A stretch of DNA of 64,000 nt from Sphingomonas sp. PP-F2F-G114-C0414. GTDB taxonomy: Bacteria; Pseudomonadota; Alphaproteobacteria; Sphingomonadales; Sphingomonadaceae. The notes beneath the pieces were generated by a model. That model searched no databases. It was not told the DNA's origin and saw nothing but the letters and a program-made list of their open reading frames with translations. The stretch lies in the NCBI RefSeq assembly GCF_003688595.1, contig NZ_RCWT01000009.1, positions 124,001-188,000 of the forward strand. Reading direction: 5' to 3'. Made by a program: the position numbers and the translations under genes. Shown one piece after another: positions 29,505-37,844 of the stretch (the stretch's first letter is position 1; each line of letters starts with the position of its first letter).

Positions 29505-29855
29505 CTAAAGCTCGATCCCCAGCTTCGGAGCTGCCCACGTCATCGCCGCGTACAGCGCGATCGTCAGTGCGCACCCGGCCACCAGCGATACCCAGAACGG
29601 CATGCCGTGGCGGAGCAGCGCCGGGATCAGGAGGAACATCGGCAGCGACGGCAGCACGTACCAGAAGGTCGCGCCGGCGTGTGCGGCCATCGTTCGGGGG
29701 TCGGGCTTGTCGTGCCAGAGCCAGATCATGCCGAGCACCGACACCAGCGGCAGCGACGCCACGAGCGCGCCGAAGCCGGGATAGCGCTTGGCGATCTCCG
29801 ACGCGGCGGCGATAAGAATGCCCGAGATCAGAGCTCTCAACGTCACGTATAACAT
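29505..29855 (-). CDS. DUF3147 family membrane protein
   Basis: 116 residues with four predicted membrane helices (about 5-22, 32-50, 62-80, 90-110), including PGFGALVASLPLVSVLGMIW and the WHDKPDP loop that characterise DUF3147. Function unknown. The ATG at 29855 has little ribosome-site sequence. Confidence 0.75.
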   Translation of the reverse strand: MLYVTLRALISGILIAAASEIAKRYPGFGALVASLPLVSVLGMIWLWHDKPDPRTMAAHAGATFWYVLPSLPMFLLIPALLRHGMPFWVSLVAGCALTIALYAAMTWAAPKLGIEL

Positions 29856-29938
29856 GCAGCATTTGCGCGCATCACGAGGCGATCCGCAACACTGTTCAAG
29901 CCATTGCTAGCGACAGCCGGTGCGCTTACATTCCTTGT

Positions 29939-30169
29939 ATGAACACATTCCTCGTCATCCTCCTGATCGCGGCGATGATCGCGACCGTCGTGGCTCTGGT
30001 GCGGGGCGTCGTGTCGTTCCTGCAGGAGGGCACGGCGCAGGTCCGCGACGGAAACGGCCCGAGCGCGGCGTCGCTGAAATCGAATCGGATGATGCAGCAG
30101 CGGATCTTCTTCCAGGCGCTGGCGATCCTGATCGTGGTCGTGATCCTGTTCGCGGCGGGGCGGAACTAG
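29939..30169 (+). CDS. HIG1-domain twin-transmembrane protein
   Basis: 76 residues with two membrane helices (MNTFLVILLIAAMIATVVAL and FFQALAILIVVVILFAAG) joined by a polar loop with SLKSNRMMQQRI, the conserved HIG1 motif. HIG1 proteins associate with respiratory complexes in mitochondria; the bacterial role is unknown. In sphingomonads this gene commonly precedes the adenosyltransferase gene, as it does here. Confidence 0.8.
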   Translation: MNTFLVILLIAAMIATVVALVRGVVSFLQEGTAQVRDGNGPSAASLKSNRMMQQRIFFQALAILIVVVILFAAGRN

Positions 30170-30192
30170 GGTCTAACGCGCTTTGCTAACCA

Positions 30193-30278
30193 CCGTCATC
30201 CCAGCGCAAGCTGGGATCTCAACGTTAGGCGGATGTCGCGAGCCACGAGGGATACCCCAGCTTTCGCTGAGGTGACGG
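30193..30278. repeat. Palindromic element, family A (degenerate)
   Basis: CCGTCATCCCAGCGCAAGCT at 30193 is inverted, with several mismatches, against the sequence ending GGTGACGG at 30278. It lies between the HIG1 and adenosyltransferase genes. Confidence 0.6.
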
Positions 30279-30317
30279 ACTTGTGGCACAGCATGGTCGG
30301 ACAGAAGGAATCGACCG

Positions 30318-30902
30318 ATGGTCAAGCTCAACAAGATCTACACGCGAACGGGTGACGACGGCACGACCGGGCTGGTCGACGGCTCGCGGGTGTCGAAGGC
30401 GAGCGCGCTGATGCAGGCGATCGGCGATGTCGATGAGGCGAACTCCGCCATTGGTTTGGCGGTGGTGGCGCTTGGCGACGATCCGCTCGCCGTGGCGCTG
30501 GAGCGGATTGAGAACGATCTGTTCGACCTTGGTGCCGACCTCGCGACTCCCGCAGGCGCTGACGGGTTTGCGCCTTCCGACATGGTGCTGCGGATAGTGC
30601 CAGCGCAGGTCGAGCGGCTGGAGCGTGAGATCGATGCGATGAACGCTCACCTCGCGCCGTTGCGCAGCTTCATCCTGCCGGGCGGGTCGCCACAGGCCGC
30701 CGCACTGCATCTGGCGCGGGCGATTTCGCGGCGCGCGGAGCGATCCGCGGTTGCGGCGACGCATGATATGCCACTGAATCCGGCGGCATTAGCGTATGTT
30801 AACCGGCTATCGGATTTCCTGTTCGTGGCGTCGCGCGCAGTGAACCAAAACGGGGCCGGCGACGTTCTATGGCGACCGGGGGCTACGCGCGCGCAGGCGT
30901 GA
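30318..30902 (+). CDS. Cob(I)yrinic acid a,c-diamide adenosyltransferase (PduO type)
   Basis: 194 residues. YTRTGDDGTTGL is the ATP-binding N-terminal motif and RAISRRAERS plus NRLSDFLFVASR are the C-terminal helices of the PduO-type ATP:cobalamin adenosyltransferase. It makes adenosylcobalamin in the cytoplasm from reduced corrinoid and ATP. GAAGGAAT lies just upstream of the ATG. No other cobalamin gene or B12 riboswitch is visible. Confidence 0.92.
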   Translation: MVKLNKIYTRTGDDGTTGLVDGSRVSKASALMQAIGDVDEANSAIGLAVVALGDDPLAVALERIENDLFDLGADLATPAGADGFAPSDMVLRIVPAQVERLEREIDAMNAHLAPLRSFILPGGSPQAAALHLARAISRRAERSAVAATHDMPLNPAALAYVNRLSDFLFVASRAVNQNGAGDVLWRPGATRAQA

Positions 30903-30950
30903 TCGGCGTTCGCGCGTTGCGGTACTGGGCGACGCATTGAAGGATAACCG

Positions 30951-32219
30951 ATGCCGCAGCCTGTTCGTCCCGATCTCACCCCCGCTCCTTCGTCGGATCT
31001 GAGCGAGCGCTTCTCGACGGTACGCGCGCTGTCGCTTGCCCTCGCCGCGCCTCTGTCGGATGCGGATGCGACGGTGCAGTCGATGGACGACGCGTCGCCG
31101 ACCAAGTGGCATCTGGCGCATACGACGTGGTTCTTCGAGACCTTCGTGCTGCGCGATAATGTCGATGGTTATGCGCTGCATGACGAGCGGTTTCCGTTCC
31201 TGTTCAACAGCTATTACGAGGCCGAGGGGCGACGCCATGCGCGCGACCGGCGTGGGATGGTGACGCGGCCGTCGCTCGACGAGGTGCGGGCGTACCGCGC
31301 GCATGTCGATGCGGCGCTGCTCGATGCGCTGCCCGGGTTGTCGGAGGATGCACAGGCGCTGGTGGCGCTTGGCTGTCATCACGAGGAGCAGCACCAAGAG
31401 CTGCTGGTGACCGACATCCTTCACATGTTTTCCGAAAACCCGCTTGAGCCCGCGATGTGGCCGGCGCCGCGGAAAGTGCCGGTCGAGATGCCGGGGCCGA
31501 TCGGTTGGATCGCGCGCGAGAGCGGGATCGTCGAGGTCGGGCATGACGGCGACGGGTTCGCATTCGATTGCGAGGGGCCGCGTCACGCCGCCCTGCTGGT
31601 GCCGCATGCGATCGCCGACCGTACCGTGACGAACGGCGAGTGGGCGGCGTTCATTGCCGATGGCGGCTACACCGAAGCGCGGCATTGGCTGGCGGATGGC
31701 TGGGCGTGGGTGAAGGCCGAGGGCATCGTCGCGCCGCTCTACTGGGAACAGGGCGAGGCAGGCTGGACGCGGTTCGGGCTCGACGGGCGGCGCGCGATCG
31801 ATCCGGCGGCACCGGTGACGCATGTGAGCTTTTTCGAGGCGGATGCGTATGCGAGCTGGGCTGGCGCACGGTTGCCGACCGAGTTCGAATGGGAGGCGGC
31901 GGCGGCGTCGCATGATGCGCGCGGCGGCAACCAGATGGACGTGGCGGGGCCGGTCGAGCCTCGGCCGGCGGCGAATGGCCCGGCGTTTTTCGGCGACGTC
32001 TGGGAGTGGACCGGCAGCGCGTACCGCCCGTATCCCGGTTTCGTGACAGCGGCCGGCGCCGTCGGCGAATACAACGGCAAGTTCATGAGCTCGCAGTTCA
32101 TCCTGCGCGGTGGCAGCTGTGCCACGCCGCGTGGCCATGCCCGGCCGAGCTACCGCAATTTCTTCTATCCGCATCAACGGTGGCAGTTCACCGGCGTGCG
32201 TCTCGCGAAAGATATCTGA
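30951..32219 (+). CDS. egtB: Ergothioneine biosynthesis sulfoxide synthase EgtB
   Basis: 422 residues in two domains: an N-terminal DinB-like four-helix domain with the iron ligands in KWHLAHTTWFFE (His 57) and CHHEEQHQELL (His 144, His 148), and a C-terminal formylglycine-generating-enzyme-like domain (THVSFFEADAYASWAGARLP, DVWEWTGSAY, RGGSC). It joins a thiol donor to trimethylhistidine (hercynine) using oxygen. Its TGA overlaps the egtD ATG by one base (TGATG). AAGGA precedes the ATG. Confidence 0.95.
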   Translation: MPQPVRPDLTPAPSSDLSERFSTVRALSLALAAPLSDADATVQSMDDASPTKWHLAHTTWFFETFVLRDNVDGYALHDERFPFLFNSYYEAEGRRHARDRRGMVTRPSLDEVRAYRAHVDAALLDALPGLSEDAQALVALGCHHEEQHQELLVTDILHMFSENPLEPAMWPAPRKVPVEMPGPIGWIARESGIVEVGHDGDGFAFDCEGPRHAALLVPHAIADRTVTNGEWAAFIADGGYTEARHWLADGWAWVKAEGIVAPLYWEQGEAGWTRFGLDGRRAIDPAAPVTHVSFFEADAYASWAGARLPTEFEWEAAAASHDARGGNQMDVAGPVEPRPAANGPAFFGDVWEWTGSAYRPYPGFVTAAGAVGEYNGKFMSSQFILRGGSCATPRGHARPSYRNFFYPHQRWQFTGVRLAKDI

Positions 32220-33196
32220 TGTTGAAGCCTGAGATCGAGGACGGCCAGCAGACGCTCGCCGACCCGCAATTCCGCGCGGACGTGCTGGACGGGCTCGCGC
32301 GGCGGCCGCGGGCGATCCCGGCACGGTGGTTCTACGACCGGCGCGGCTCGGAGTTGTTCGAGAAGATCACCGATCTGCCTGAATATTATCCGACGCGGAC
32401 CGAGCGGTCGATCCTCGAGACGGCATGTCCCGAGGTGGCGACGCTTGCGGGCGCAGGGCGTGCGGTCGTCGAGTTTGGCTCGGGATCGTCGACCAAGACG
32501 CCGATCCTGCTCGATGCGGTCGCGCCGTCGGTCTATGTGCCGATCGATATCTCGGGGGATTTCCTGCGGGAGTCGTCGAAAGTGCTGGGCGATCAGTTTC
32601 CGGATCTGCTGGTACTACCGTTCGAGGCGGACTTCATGCGGCCGTTGAGCCTGCCGAAGACGATTGCGGATACGCCCAAGCTCGGGTTTTTCCCGGGGTC
32701 GACGATTGGCAACATGATCCCGTTAATGGCGGTCGACCTGTTGCGCGCGATGCGGTCGTCGCTCGGCGTCGGCGCGATGCTGCTAATCGGGATGGACCGG
32801 ATCAAAAGCGAGGACGTGCTGGTGCCCGCGTATGACGATGCGCAGGGCGTGACGGCGGCGTTCAACCTGAACCTGCTCGAGCGGATCAACCGCGAGCTGG
32901 ACGGCGATATCCCGGTCGACGCGTTCCGGCACAAGGCGGTCTGGAACGACGATCGCGCGCGGATCGAGATGCACCTGGAGGCGGTGCGCGACGTGGCGTT
33001 TACCGTTGACGGGCGGTCGTTCGAGATGATTGCCGGCGAGACGATCCACACGGAGAACTCGCATAAATACGGCGCGCGCGATGCTCGGATCCTGCTGCGG
33101 TCGGGCGGGTGGACGCCGGTGGCTTCGTGGACCGATCCGGAGGGGTTGTTCGGGGTGTATCTGGCCGAGGCGCAGGTGGAGCGGCCGGCGCCTTGA
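32219..33196 (+). CDS. egtD: L-histidine N(alpha)-methyltransferase EgtD
   Basis: 325 residues, typical length. Methyltransferase motif VVEFGSGSSTKT, upstream ARWFYDRRGSELFEKITDLP, and FFPGSTIGN, all diagnostic of EgtD. It trimethylates histidine to hercynine, the EgtB substrate. The start is the ATG that overlaps the egtB stop. No egtE lyase, egtA or egtC gene is next to the pair, so the final C-S lyase must be encoded elsewhere or be shared. Confidence 0.95.
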   Translation: MLKPEIEDGQQTLADPQFRADVLDGLARRPRAIPARWFYDRRGSELFEKITDLPEYYPTRTERSILETACPEVATLAGAGRAVVEFGSGSSTKTPILLDAVAPSVYVPIDISGDFLRESSKVLGDQFPDLLVLPFEADFMRPLSLPKTIADTPKLGFFPGSTIGNMIPLMAVDLLRAMRSSLGVGAMLLIGMDRIKSEDVLVPAYDDAQGVTAAFNLNLLERINRELDGDIPVDAFRHKAVWNDDRARIEMHLEAVRDVAFTVDGRSFEMIAGETIHTENSHKYGARDARILLRSGGWTPVASWTDPEGLFGVYLAEAQVERPAP

Positions 33197-33390
33197 GGGC
33201 GGCTGCCCAGCGTTGCCGATCGGGGCGACGTTAGTATCGCCCAATTGTAGACGATCGTTGATCAAACCGGGGCGAACGTCTGTAGCTGAGCTGGAACGCT
33301 TGCCTTGCATTTCATGATATTGCAGAAAAACACTGGCGCGGCGAAGAGAGAAGGGTCTCCGCTGGCCGACGGTGAGGAGGGGGGCCTGGA

Positions 33391-34038
33391 ATGATCGTAT
33401 TGCTCCTGGCCGGGGTAACGGACGTTAATTACCCGCGTCCGCCTATCATTAGTCCGCTACGGCCGTCGCAGATGACCGGCCCTTTTCGTTATGGCTACGA
33501 TTCGAAGGACGCAGGCGCCACAGCAAGACTCCTCTTAACGGTTGATCCAACCGGAAGAATTATACATTGCGATGTCGTCGTTCCAAGCGGCCATCCCAAG
33601 TTGGATACAGCCGGTTGCAAGCTATACCTTGGTATCAAGGGGCAGCCGGCGCTTGGTGGTGATGGGAAGCCGGCATACGGAACAATAAGTGCAGGATTAA
33701 CATTTTTCAAAGATGGAGGCCTGATCCCACCATCTGTTGATCTCCAGCTGGTAGTTGAGCGCTTGCCTGACCCAGGCGCTGTCTTCGCTAGGCGGTTTTC
33801 TTCACTGATCGTGGATCCAACCGGCAAAGTGCTCACGTGCAGCAACATACTGTATGGCCGCGCGTCGCCCGATGCGCTCGACCGTGCCCTCTGCAAGTTC
33901 GCCGCGACTTCCTTCACCTTCAAACCAGTTTTAGATGTTGCGAACAGACCGACTGAATCTGTCCAGGCTTTTGCCGTCGAGTTTTCCACGACGGATGCGC
34001 CTGTTGTGCGACCGGGGCCCCCGCTTCCGCCTGAATAG
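33391..34038 (+). CDS. Hypothetical protein with two TonB C-terminal-like repeats
   Basis: 215 residues. Two similar units are visible: ARLLLTVDPTGRIIHCDVVV ... LDTAGCKLY (about 45-90) and SSLIVDPTGKVLTCSNILYG ... LDRALCKFAATSFTFKPVLD (about 137-185). Each has the V-D-x-x-G-x-(V/I)-x-x-C and later L-D-x-A-x-C spacing of TonB-C-like domains, which in sphingomonads also occur in stand-alone secreted proteins. The N-terminus MIVLLLAGVTDV is short for a signal peptide, so location is unsure. GAGGAGG precedes the ATG. GC content and codon use are lower than in neighbouring genes, suggesting a different origin. Confidence 0.6.
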   Translation: MIVLLLAGVTDVNYPRPPIISPLRPSQMTGPFRYGYDSKDAGATARLLLTVDPTGRIIHCDVVVPSGHPKLDTAGCKLYLGIKGQPALGGDGKPAYGTISAGLTFFKDGGLIPPSVDLQLVVERLPDPGAVFARRFSSLIVDPTGKVLTCSNILYGRASPDALDRALCKFAATSFTFKPVLDVANRPTESVQAFAVEFSTTDAPVVRPGPPLPPE

Positions 34039-34314
34039 CCGGGCCACATCCACCCTGCGCGTTAATGTCTGCTCCCGCCCACACCCGTACGTGCAGGCTG
34101 ACGATCCGGGCTACCAATAACGGCCATTCGTTAAGCGCGATCTTTCCCGTTTCTCCGCCTCCGATTGGCCATTTCGGGAAAGAGCAATTGGGAACAGATT
34201 TCGGGAAAGCGAAACTCGCAGGCGGCCGTCAACGCGATCGAGGCGGCGAGATTCCCGCCAGACGTTGGTTTGTGGGAAAGATGCCGCGAGCCTGTCGAGC
34301 GGCCACTCCGCCCT
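34039..34314. other. Gene-free low-GC spacer with repeated GGGAAAG words
   Basis: 276 bp with no credible gene. The word (T)TTCGGGAAAG or its complement recurs at roughly 34145, 34175, 34200 and 34275, and again outside at 35365 and 35433. Composition differs from the chromosomal average. No promoter or terminator could be assigned. Confidence 0.4.
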
Positions 34315-35355
34315 TTACTGAATTACTTCGATGGAGCGCAGCCATTGTTCCGCAAGCTTGGGCCAGTTGCCTATCGGTAATCTTGTGGGGCGAACTCCAA
34401 ATGCATGCCCGCCCTCTGCGTAAATATGCATTTCAGCGCGCACGCCGGCTTCCTTGAGCGCGATGTAGTAAGCAAGAGATTGCTGGACGCTATCCGTTTG
34501 ATCGTCTTCAGCATGTATGATGAAGGTCGGCGGTGTTGCCGATGATACCCGGATGTCTCCGCGCACCTTCAAATTGGATGCGTCACGTACTTTTTCGTCT
34601 TCATCTTCATGCCCCCAAATATGTCCGGGATATCCGATCAGGACGAAATCGGGTCTGCAGCTTATGGCATCAGCCGCGTCGATAGCGCGGTAGGCCCGTT
34701 TCGCGAAATTAGTGCTTAACGCGGCTGCCAAATGCCCACCAGCGGAGAAGCCGATGACGCCGATCTTCTTCGGATCTACGCCGTATGCCCCGGCCTTTGC
34801 GCGGATAAGGCCGAGGGTTCTCTGGGCATCCTGCAAAGCGGTTGGAACTGGTGGATAGTACCGCTTTCCATCTCTGTAGGTAGGTCCGGATTCCGGCACT
34901 CTGTATTTCAGCAGGACGCAGGTGATTCCACGAGAGGTCAACCAGTCACAGATTTCGGTGCCTTCCAAATCCATGGCGAGGAACTGATACCCACCACCCG
35001 GAAGCACCATAACAGCCGCGCCGGTATTAACCCCCGTCGGGGCGTAGATCGTCATCGTGGGGCGACTGACGTTATTGGCTCTCGGCCACCATTCGCGGCC
35101 GAGCGGTGGGCCAACAGATTCTGGTTCAGGATTCGGCAGCGCATCCGGCACCGCGCCGGGCCAAATCGGCACCTGGATGTGTCCGGCGGACGGTTCCCAA
35201 ATCCGAGAAGCGCTTGCCGCCTTCTCTGGCGTGCCGTTGATCGGCCTGACAGCCTCGCCGCTTACTTCATGCGGGCCGATCATATCCGCTTGAACGTCGC
35301 AGGCTCCCAGCAAGGTTGCGATCGTCACAAAAACAACTTGGCCACGCCTCATCAT
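34315..35355 (-). CDS. Secreted/lipoprotein alpha/beta-hydrolase (acetyl-xylan esterase-like)
   Basis: 346 residues from MMRRGQVVFVTIATLLGACD, which carries a lipobox-like LLGAC, so it is probably a lipoprotein. The hydrolase domain has the oxyanion loop VLPGGGYQFLAMDLEG, nucleophile elbow GFSAGGH, acid HAEDD and catalytic His in EGGHAFGVR; the BD-FAE/acetyl-xylan esterase group fits best. It would deacylate a carbohydrate or small ester outside the cytoplasm. The start at 35355 has GGGAAAGGG upstream; longer in-frame starts lack a signal sequence. GC is lower than average, like the adjacent spacer. Confidence 0.8.
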   Translation of the reverse strand: MMRRGQVVFVTIATLLGACDVQADMIGPHEVSGEAVRPINGTPEKAASASRIWEPSAGHIQVPIWPGAVPDALPNPEPESVGPPLGREWWPRANNVSRPTMTIYAPTGVNTGAAVMVLPGGGYQFLAMDLEGTEICDWLTSRGITCVLLKYRVPESGPTYRDGKRYYPPVPTALQDAQRTLGLIRAKAGAYGVDPKKIGVIGFSAGGHLAAALSTNFAKRAYRAIDAADAISCRPDFVLIGYPGHIWGHEDEDEKVRDASNLKVRGDIRVSSATPPTFIIHAEDDQTDSVQQSLAYYIALKEAGVRAEMHIYAEGGHAFGVRPTRLPIGNWPKLAEQWLRSIEVIQ

Positions 35356-35787
35356 CCGCCGGCCCTTTCCCGATTCGGGCAGCATATACGGATTTAGAGA
35401 ACACCACAGTGTTCCCGTTATTAGATCCTTTTTGGGAAAGCCGGCAGCCGCCCAATGTCGGCTATCGCCACCCGCCCTCCCGAAAGCAGCCGGTCCGATT
35501 TCCTTCCCCATCTTGGCCATTCCGCTTACGTCCAGTTGCAGACATGGGCTACCTAGCCGTAGTTTGGCGGATATGCCCTGACCAAACTGCGCGTCAGTCC
35601 GTGACCAAGGTGCCCCAGGTGGCGACCTCGGCCTCGAGCCAATCGCCGAGATGATCGAACGCTGCGATTAATGGCCGGTTCGGCCGGATGCGCTCCCGGG
35701 CGTTGCGCTGTAGAAGCCGTCCACCTGCACGCCTCCGGACGGACGCCGCCGTCTGTGGCAGCAGCGACCAAAGGAATTGCATCTGAC
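35356..35787. other. 432-bp region between esterase and trpC; possible gene remnant
   Basis: No clear gene. A minus-strand frame (35594-35782) ends with [20 protein letters not shown], which looks protein-like, but its first two thirds are arginine-rich and unconvincing, so it may be a decayed fragment. AAAGGAATT about 12 bases before the trpC ATG is the only ribosome-site candidate. Confidence 0.35.
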
Positions 35788-36591
35788 ATGACCAGCATCC
35801 TCAAGAAAATCGAAGCCTATAAGCGCCAGGAAATAGAGGCCGCGAAAGCCACGGTATCGCTTGCCGACCTCCGGGCGATGCAAGCCGATCAAGAGGCTCC
35901 ACGCGGCTTTCACAAGGCCCTGGTCGCCCGGCAAAGCGCCGGCCTGTTCGGGCTCATCGCGGAAATCAAGAAGGCCAGCCCGTCCAAGGGGCTGATCCGT
36001 TCGGATTTCGATCCACCCGCCCTCGCGCGCGCGTATGAAGCAGGCGGCGCGGCGTGTCTTTCCGTGCTGACGGATGCGCCGAGCTTCCAGGGTGCGCCGG
36101 CGTTCCTCACCGCCGCTCGTGCGGCCTGCAGCCTGCCGGCGCTGCGCAAGGACTTCATGTTCGAAACCTATCAGGTCGATGAAGCCCGCGCCTGGGGTGC
36201 GGACTGCATCCTTCTGATCATGGCATCGCTGTCCGATGACGACGCGGTTCGTCTGCAAGACCGAGCGTTCGCTCTGGGCATGGATGTTCTGGTCGAGGTC
36301 CATGACGAACCGGAAATGGAGAGAGCGCTGAAACTGTCCTCGCCGCTGATCGGTATAAACAATCGGGATCTGCGCACCTTCGAAGTCAGCCTGACGAACA
36401 GCGAAAAGCTGGCGCCGATGGTACCCAGCGATCACCTGATCATCGGCGAAAGCGGCATTTTCACGCATGCCGATTGTCAGCGGCTCCAGACTGCCGGCAT
36501 CACGTCGTTCCTGGTCGGCGAAAGCCTCATGCGAAAAGACGATGTCGAGACCGCGACGCGCGTTCTCCTGAACGGCGAAGACGCAAGCTGA
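35788..36591 (+). CDS. trpC: Indole-3-glycerol phosphate synthase
   Basis: 267 residues, full length. Catalytic and substrate motifs are intact: [18 protein letters not shown] (catalytic Lys), [41 protein letters not shown] and [12 protein letters not shown]. It closes carboxyphenylaminodeoxyribulose phosphate to indole-glycerol phosphate in tryptophan synthesis. It is alone, with no trpD, trpF or trpBA beside it, inside a segment of atypical composition, so it could be a second, acquired copy. Its start ATG at 35788 fits homologs ([12 protein letters not shown]). Confidence 0.92.
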   Translation: MTSILKKIEAYKRQEIEAAKATVSLADLRAMQADQEAPRGFHKALVARQSAGLFGLIAEIKKASPSKGLIRSDFDPPALARAYEAGGAACLSVLTDAPSFQGAPAFLTAARAACSLPALRKDFMFETYQVDEARAWGADCILLIMASLSDDDAVRLQDRAFALGMDVLVEVHDEPEMERALKLSSPLIGINNRDLRTFEVSLTNSEKLAPMVPSDHLIIGESGIFTHADCQRLQTAGITSFLVGESLMRKDDVETATRVLLNGEDAS

Positions 36592-36644
36592 TCCAGGAAT
36601 AACTGCGAGCGGAATTCCGATCCGTCGTCCGCGCCCTGCTCGTG

Positions 36645-36664
36645 CCCTCCCCCGAAGGGGAGGG
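36645..36664. repeat. Half palindromic element, family C / possible terminator
   Basis: CCCTCCCC-CGAA-GGGGAGGG, a perfect 8-bp hairpin, followed by GGCGGGTCAGGG. It lies between the convergent trpC and DUF1176 genes, where it may act as a terminator; no T run. Confidence 0.55.
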
Positions 36665-36669
36665 GCGGG

Positions 36670-37773
36670 TCAGGGCCGGATCACGCGGGCGCGCCAAGTC
36701 GTGATGAAGTCCGCGTTGCCGCGGCATTCGCGCATTTGCGACTGTTCGGAGAGGCGGAAGCGGGTGCCGTCCCAGACGAAGCGCTGGTGGACGCCGCAAT
36801 CGCCCAGGCCGCGGCCCTTTGCGTCGCTGGTCAGGACGCCGTTTTCGAACGCGCCGTTGATGACGCTTTTGACGGGCGTGCCGGAGTCGGCGCCGGTCGC
36901 CTCGAAGCCTGCGGGGGCGTCGAACTGGGCTGGGGTGATCCCGGCGCCGTCGACGATGAAGAGCGCGCTGATCAGATTGTAGGCGCCGGTCGAGCAGGGG
37001 AAGATCACCAGCGACTTGCCGCCGCCGAGCGCGTGCGTTTCGGGGGTGAAGCCCTCGGCGTTGCAGGCGGCGCGTTTGCGCAGCGTTCCGATCTGCGCGG
37101 CAGTGAGCTTTGCGGCGGTGCCCGAAGGCGCGATCGCAGCGATGGCCGGAAGCGGCGGCGTGGGAGCACGCGACGGGGCGGGGCCCTTGGCGACGATCGC
37201 GTTGGTACTGCCGACGCGGCCTTGCTGTGCATCGACGTAGCGGAGTGCGGCGGCGGCGCCTTTCAGCGATAGCGTCGCGAGTGTGCGATTATCCGCTCCG
37301 TGTACGGTCAACGTCGTGCCGTTCGCCATCGCTGCGGCAAGGCCAGCGGCGTCGCGTAACGCAGTGGGTTTGCCATCGACCGCAAAGCTGGCCGGTTGGG
37401 CCGCCTGCGCGTTGTCCGTTGCGATCTTGACCGAGACTGCGCCGGCGGGGCCGGGTTCACGCGTGATGTTCAGCGTGATCGGTGATCCAGGCTCGCTCGG
37501 AAAGCCGTCTTCGGGCAGCAGCGCGGCGAGCGTGCACCGCAAGCCATTGTCGCAGCCGACCGCCCAGTCGCCGAAGGTCTTCGGCACGCCCGGCGTCGGC
37601 TTGATATGGGTATCGGTGACGGCCGCCGGCGTGGCCGGCGTCGCGCGTGCCTCGGGCGGTGTCGCCGTGGTCGCGTTGCGCGTTTGCGGCGCGGCGGGCT
37701 GCGAGGAGGGGGAGCAACCGGCCACCGCTGCGGCGATGATCGAGAGGGGGAGCAGGGCCGAAGTTCGCATCAT
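36670..37773 (-). CDS. DUF1176 lipoprotein
   Basis: 367 residues. The N-terminus MMRTSALLPLSIIAAAVAGC is a lipoprotein signal with lipobox AVAGC. A proline/alanine/threonine linker follows, then the DUF1176 domain starting KTFGDWAVGCDNGLRCTL and continuing through LRKRAACNAEGF and LGDCGVHQRFVWDG. Cysteines occur in pairs, as usual for this exported family. Function unknown. Confidence 0.82.
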   Translation of the reverse strand: MMRTSALLPLSIIAAAVAGCSPSSQPAAPQTRNATTATPPEARATPATPAAVTDTHIKPTPGVPKTFGDWAVGCDNGLRCTLAALLPEDGFPSEPGSPITLNITREPGPAGAVSVKIATDNAQAAQPASFAVDGKPTALRDAAGLAAAMANGTTLTVHGADNRTLATLSLKGAAAALRYVDAQQGRVGSTNAIVAKGPAPSRAPTPPLPAIAAIAPSGTAAKLTAAQIGTLRKRAACNAEGFTPETHALGGGKSLVIFPCSTGAYNLISALFIVDGAGITPAQFDAPAGFEATGADSGTPVKSVINGAFENGVLTSDAKGRGLGDCGVHQRFVWDGTRFRLSEQSQMRECRGNADFITTWRARVIRP

Positions 37774-37794
37774 CTGCCGATATTAGCGTTCTAC

Positions 37795-37824
37795 GAAGTT
37801 GCCGGAAAGTCATCCGGCAACTTC
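37795..37824 (-). terminator. Perfect 11-bp hairpin after the nag operon
   Basis: GAAGTTGCCGG (37795-37805) pairs with CCGGCAACTTC (37814-37824) around an eight-base loop. It lies 20 bases past the nagE stop and 21 bases before the DUF1176 ATG, so it can end the nag transcript, although no T run follows. It could also shape the DUF1176 5' leader. Confidence 0.55.
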
Positions 37825-37844
37825 CCACCGCAAAGTGGCGTCAC

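Noticed and set aside
30170..30317. Cobalamin riboswitch before the adenosyltransferase gene
   Set aside because: The region is filled by a degenerate family A palindrome and no B12-box-like sequence is visible.
34065..34457. Open frame in the low-GC spacer
   Set aside because: No ribosome site, no recognisable domain, and it runs into the antisense of the esterase gene; composition looks like random translation of repeated GGGAAAG words.
35594..35782. Minus-strand 62-residue frame before trpC
   Set aside because: Only its last 20 residues look protein-like and no start signal or homolog could be recognised, so it is listed only as a possible remnant.
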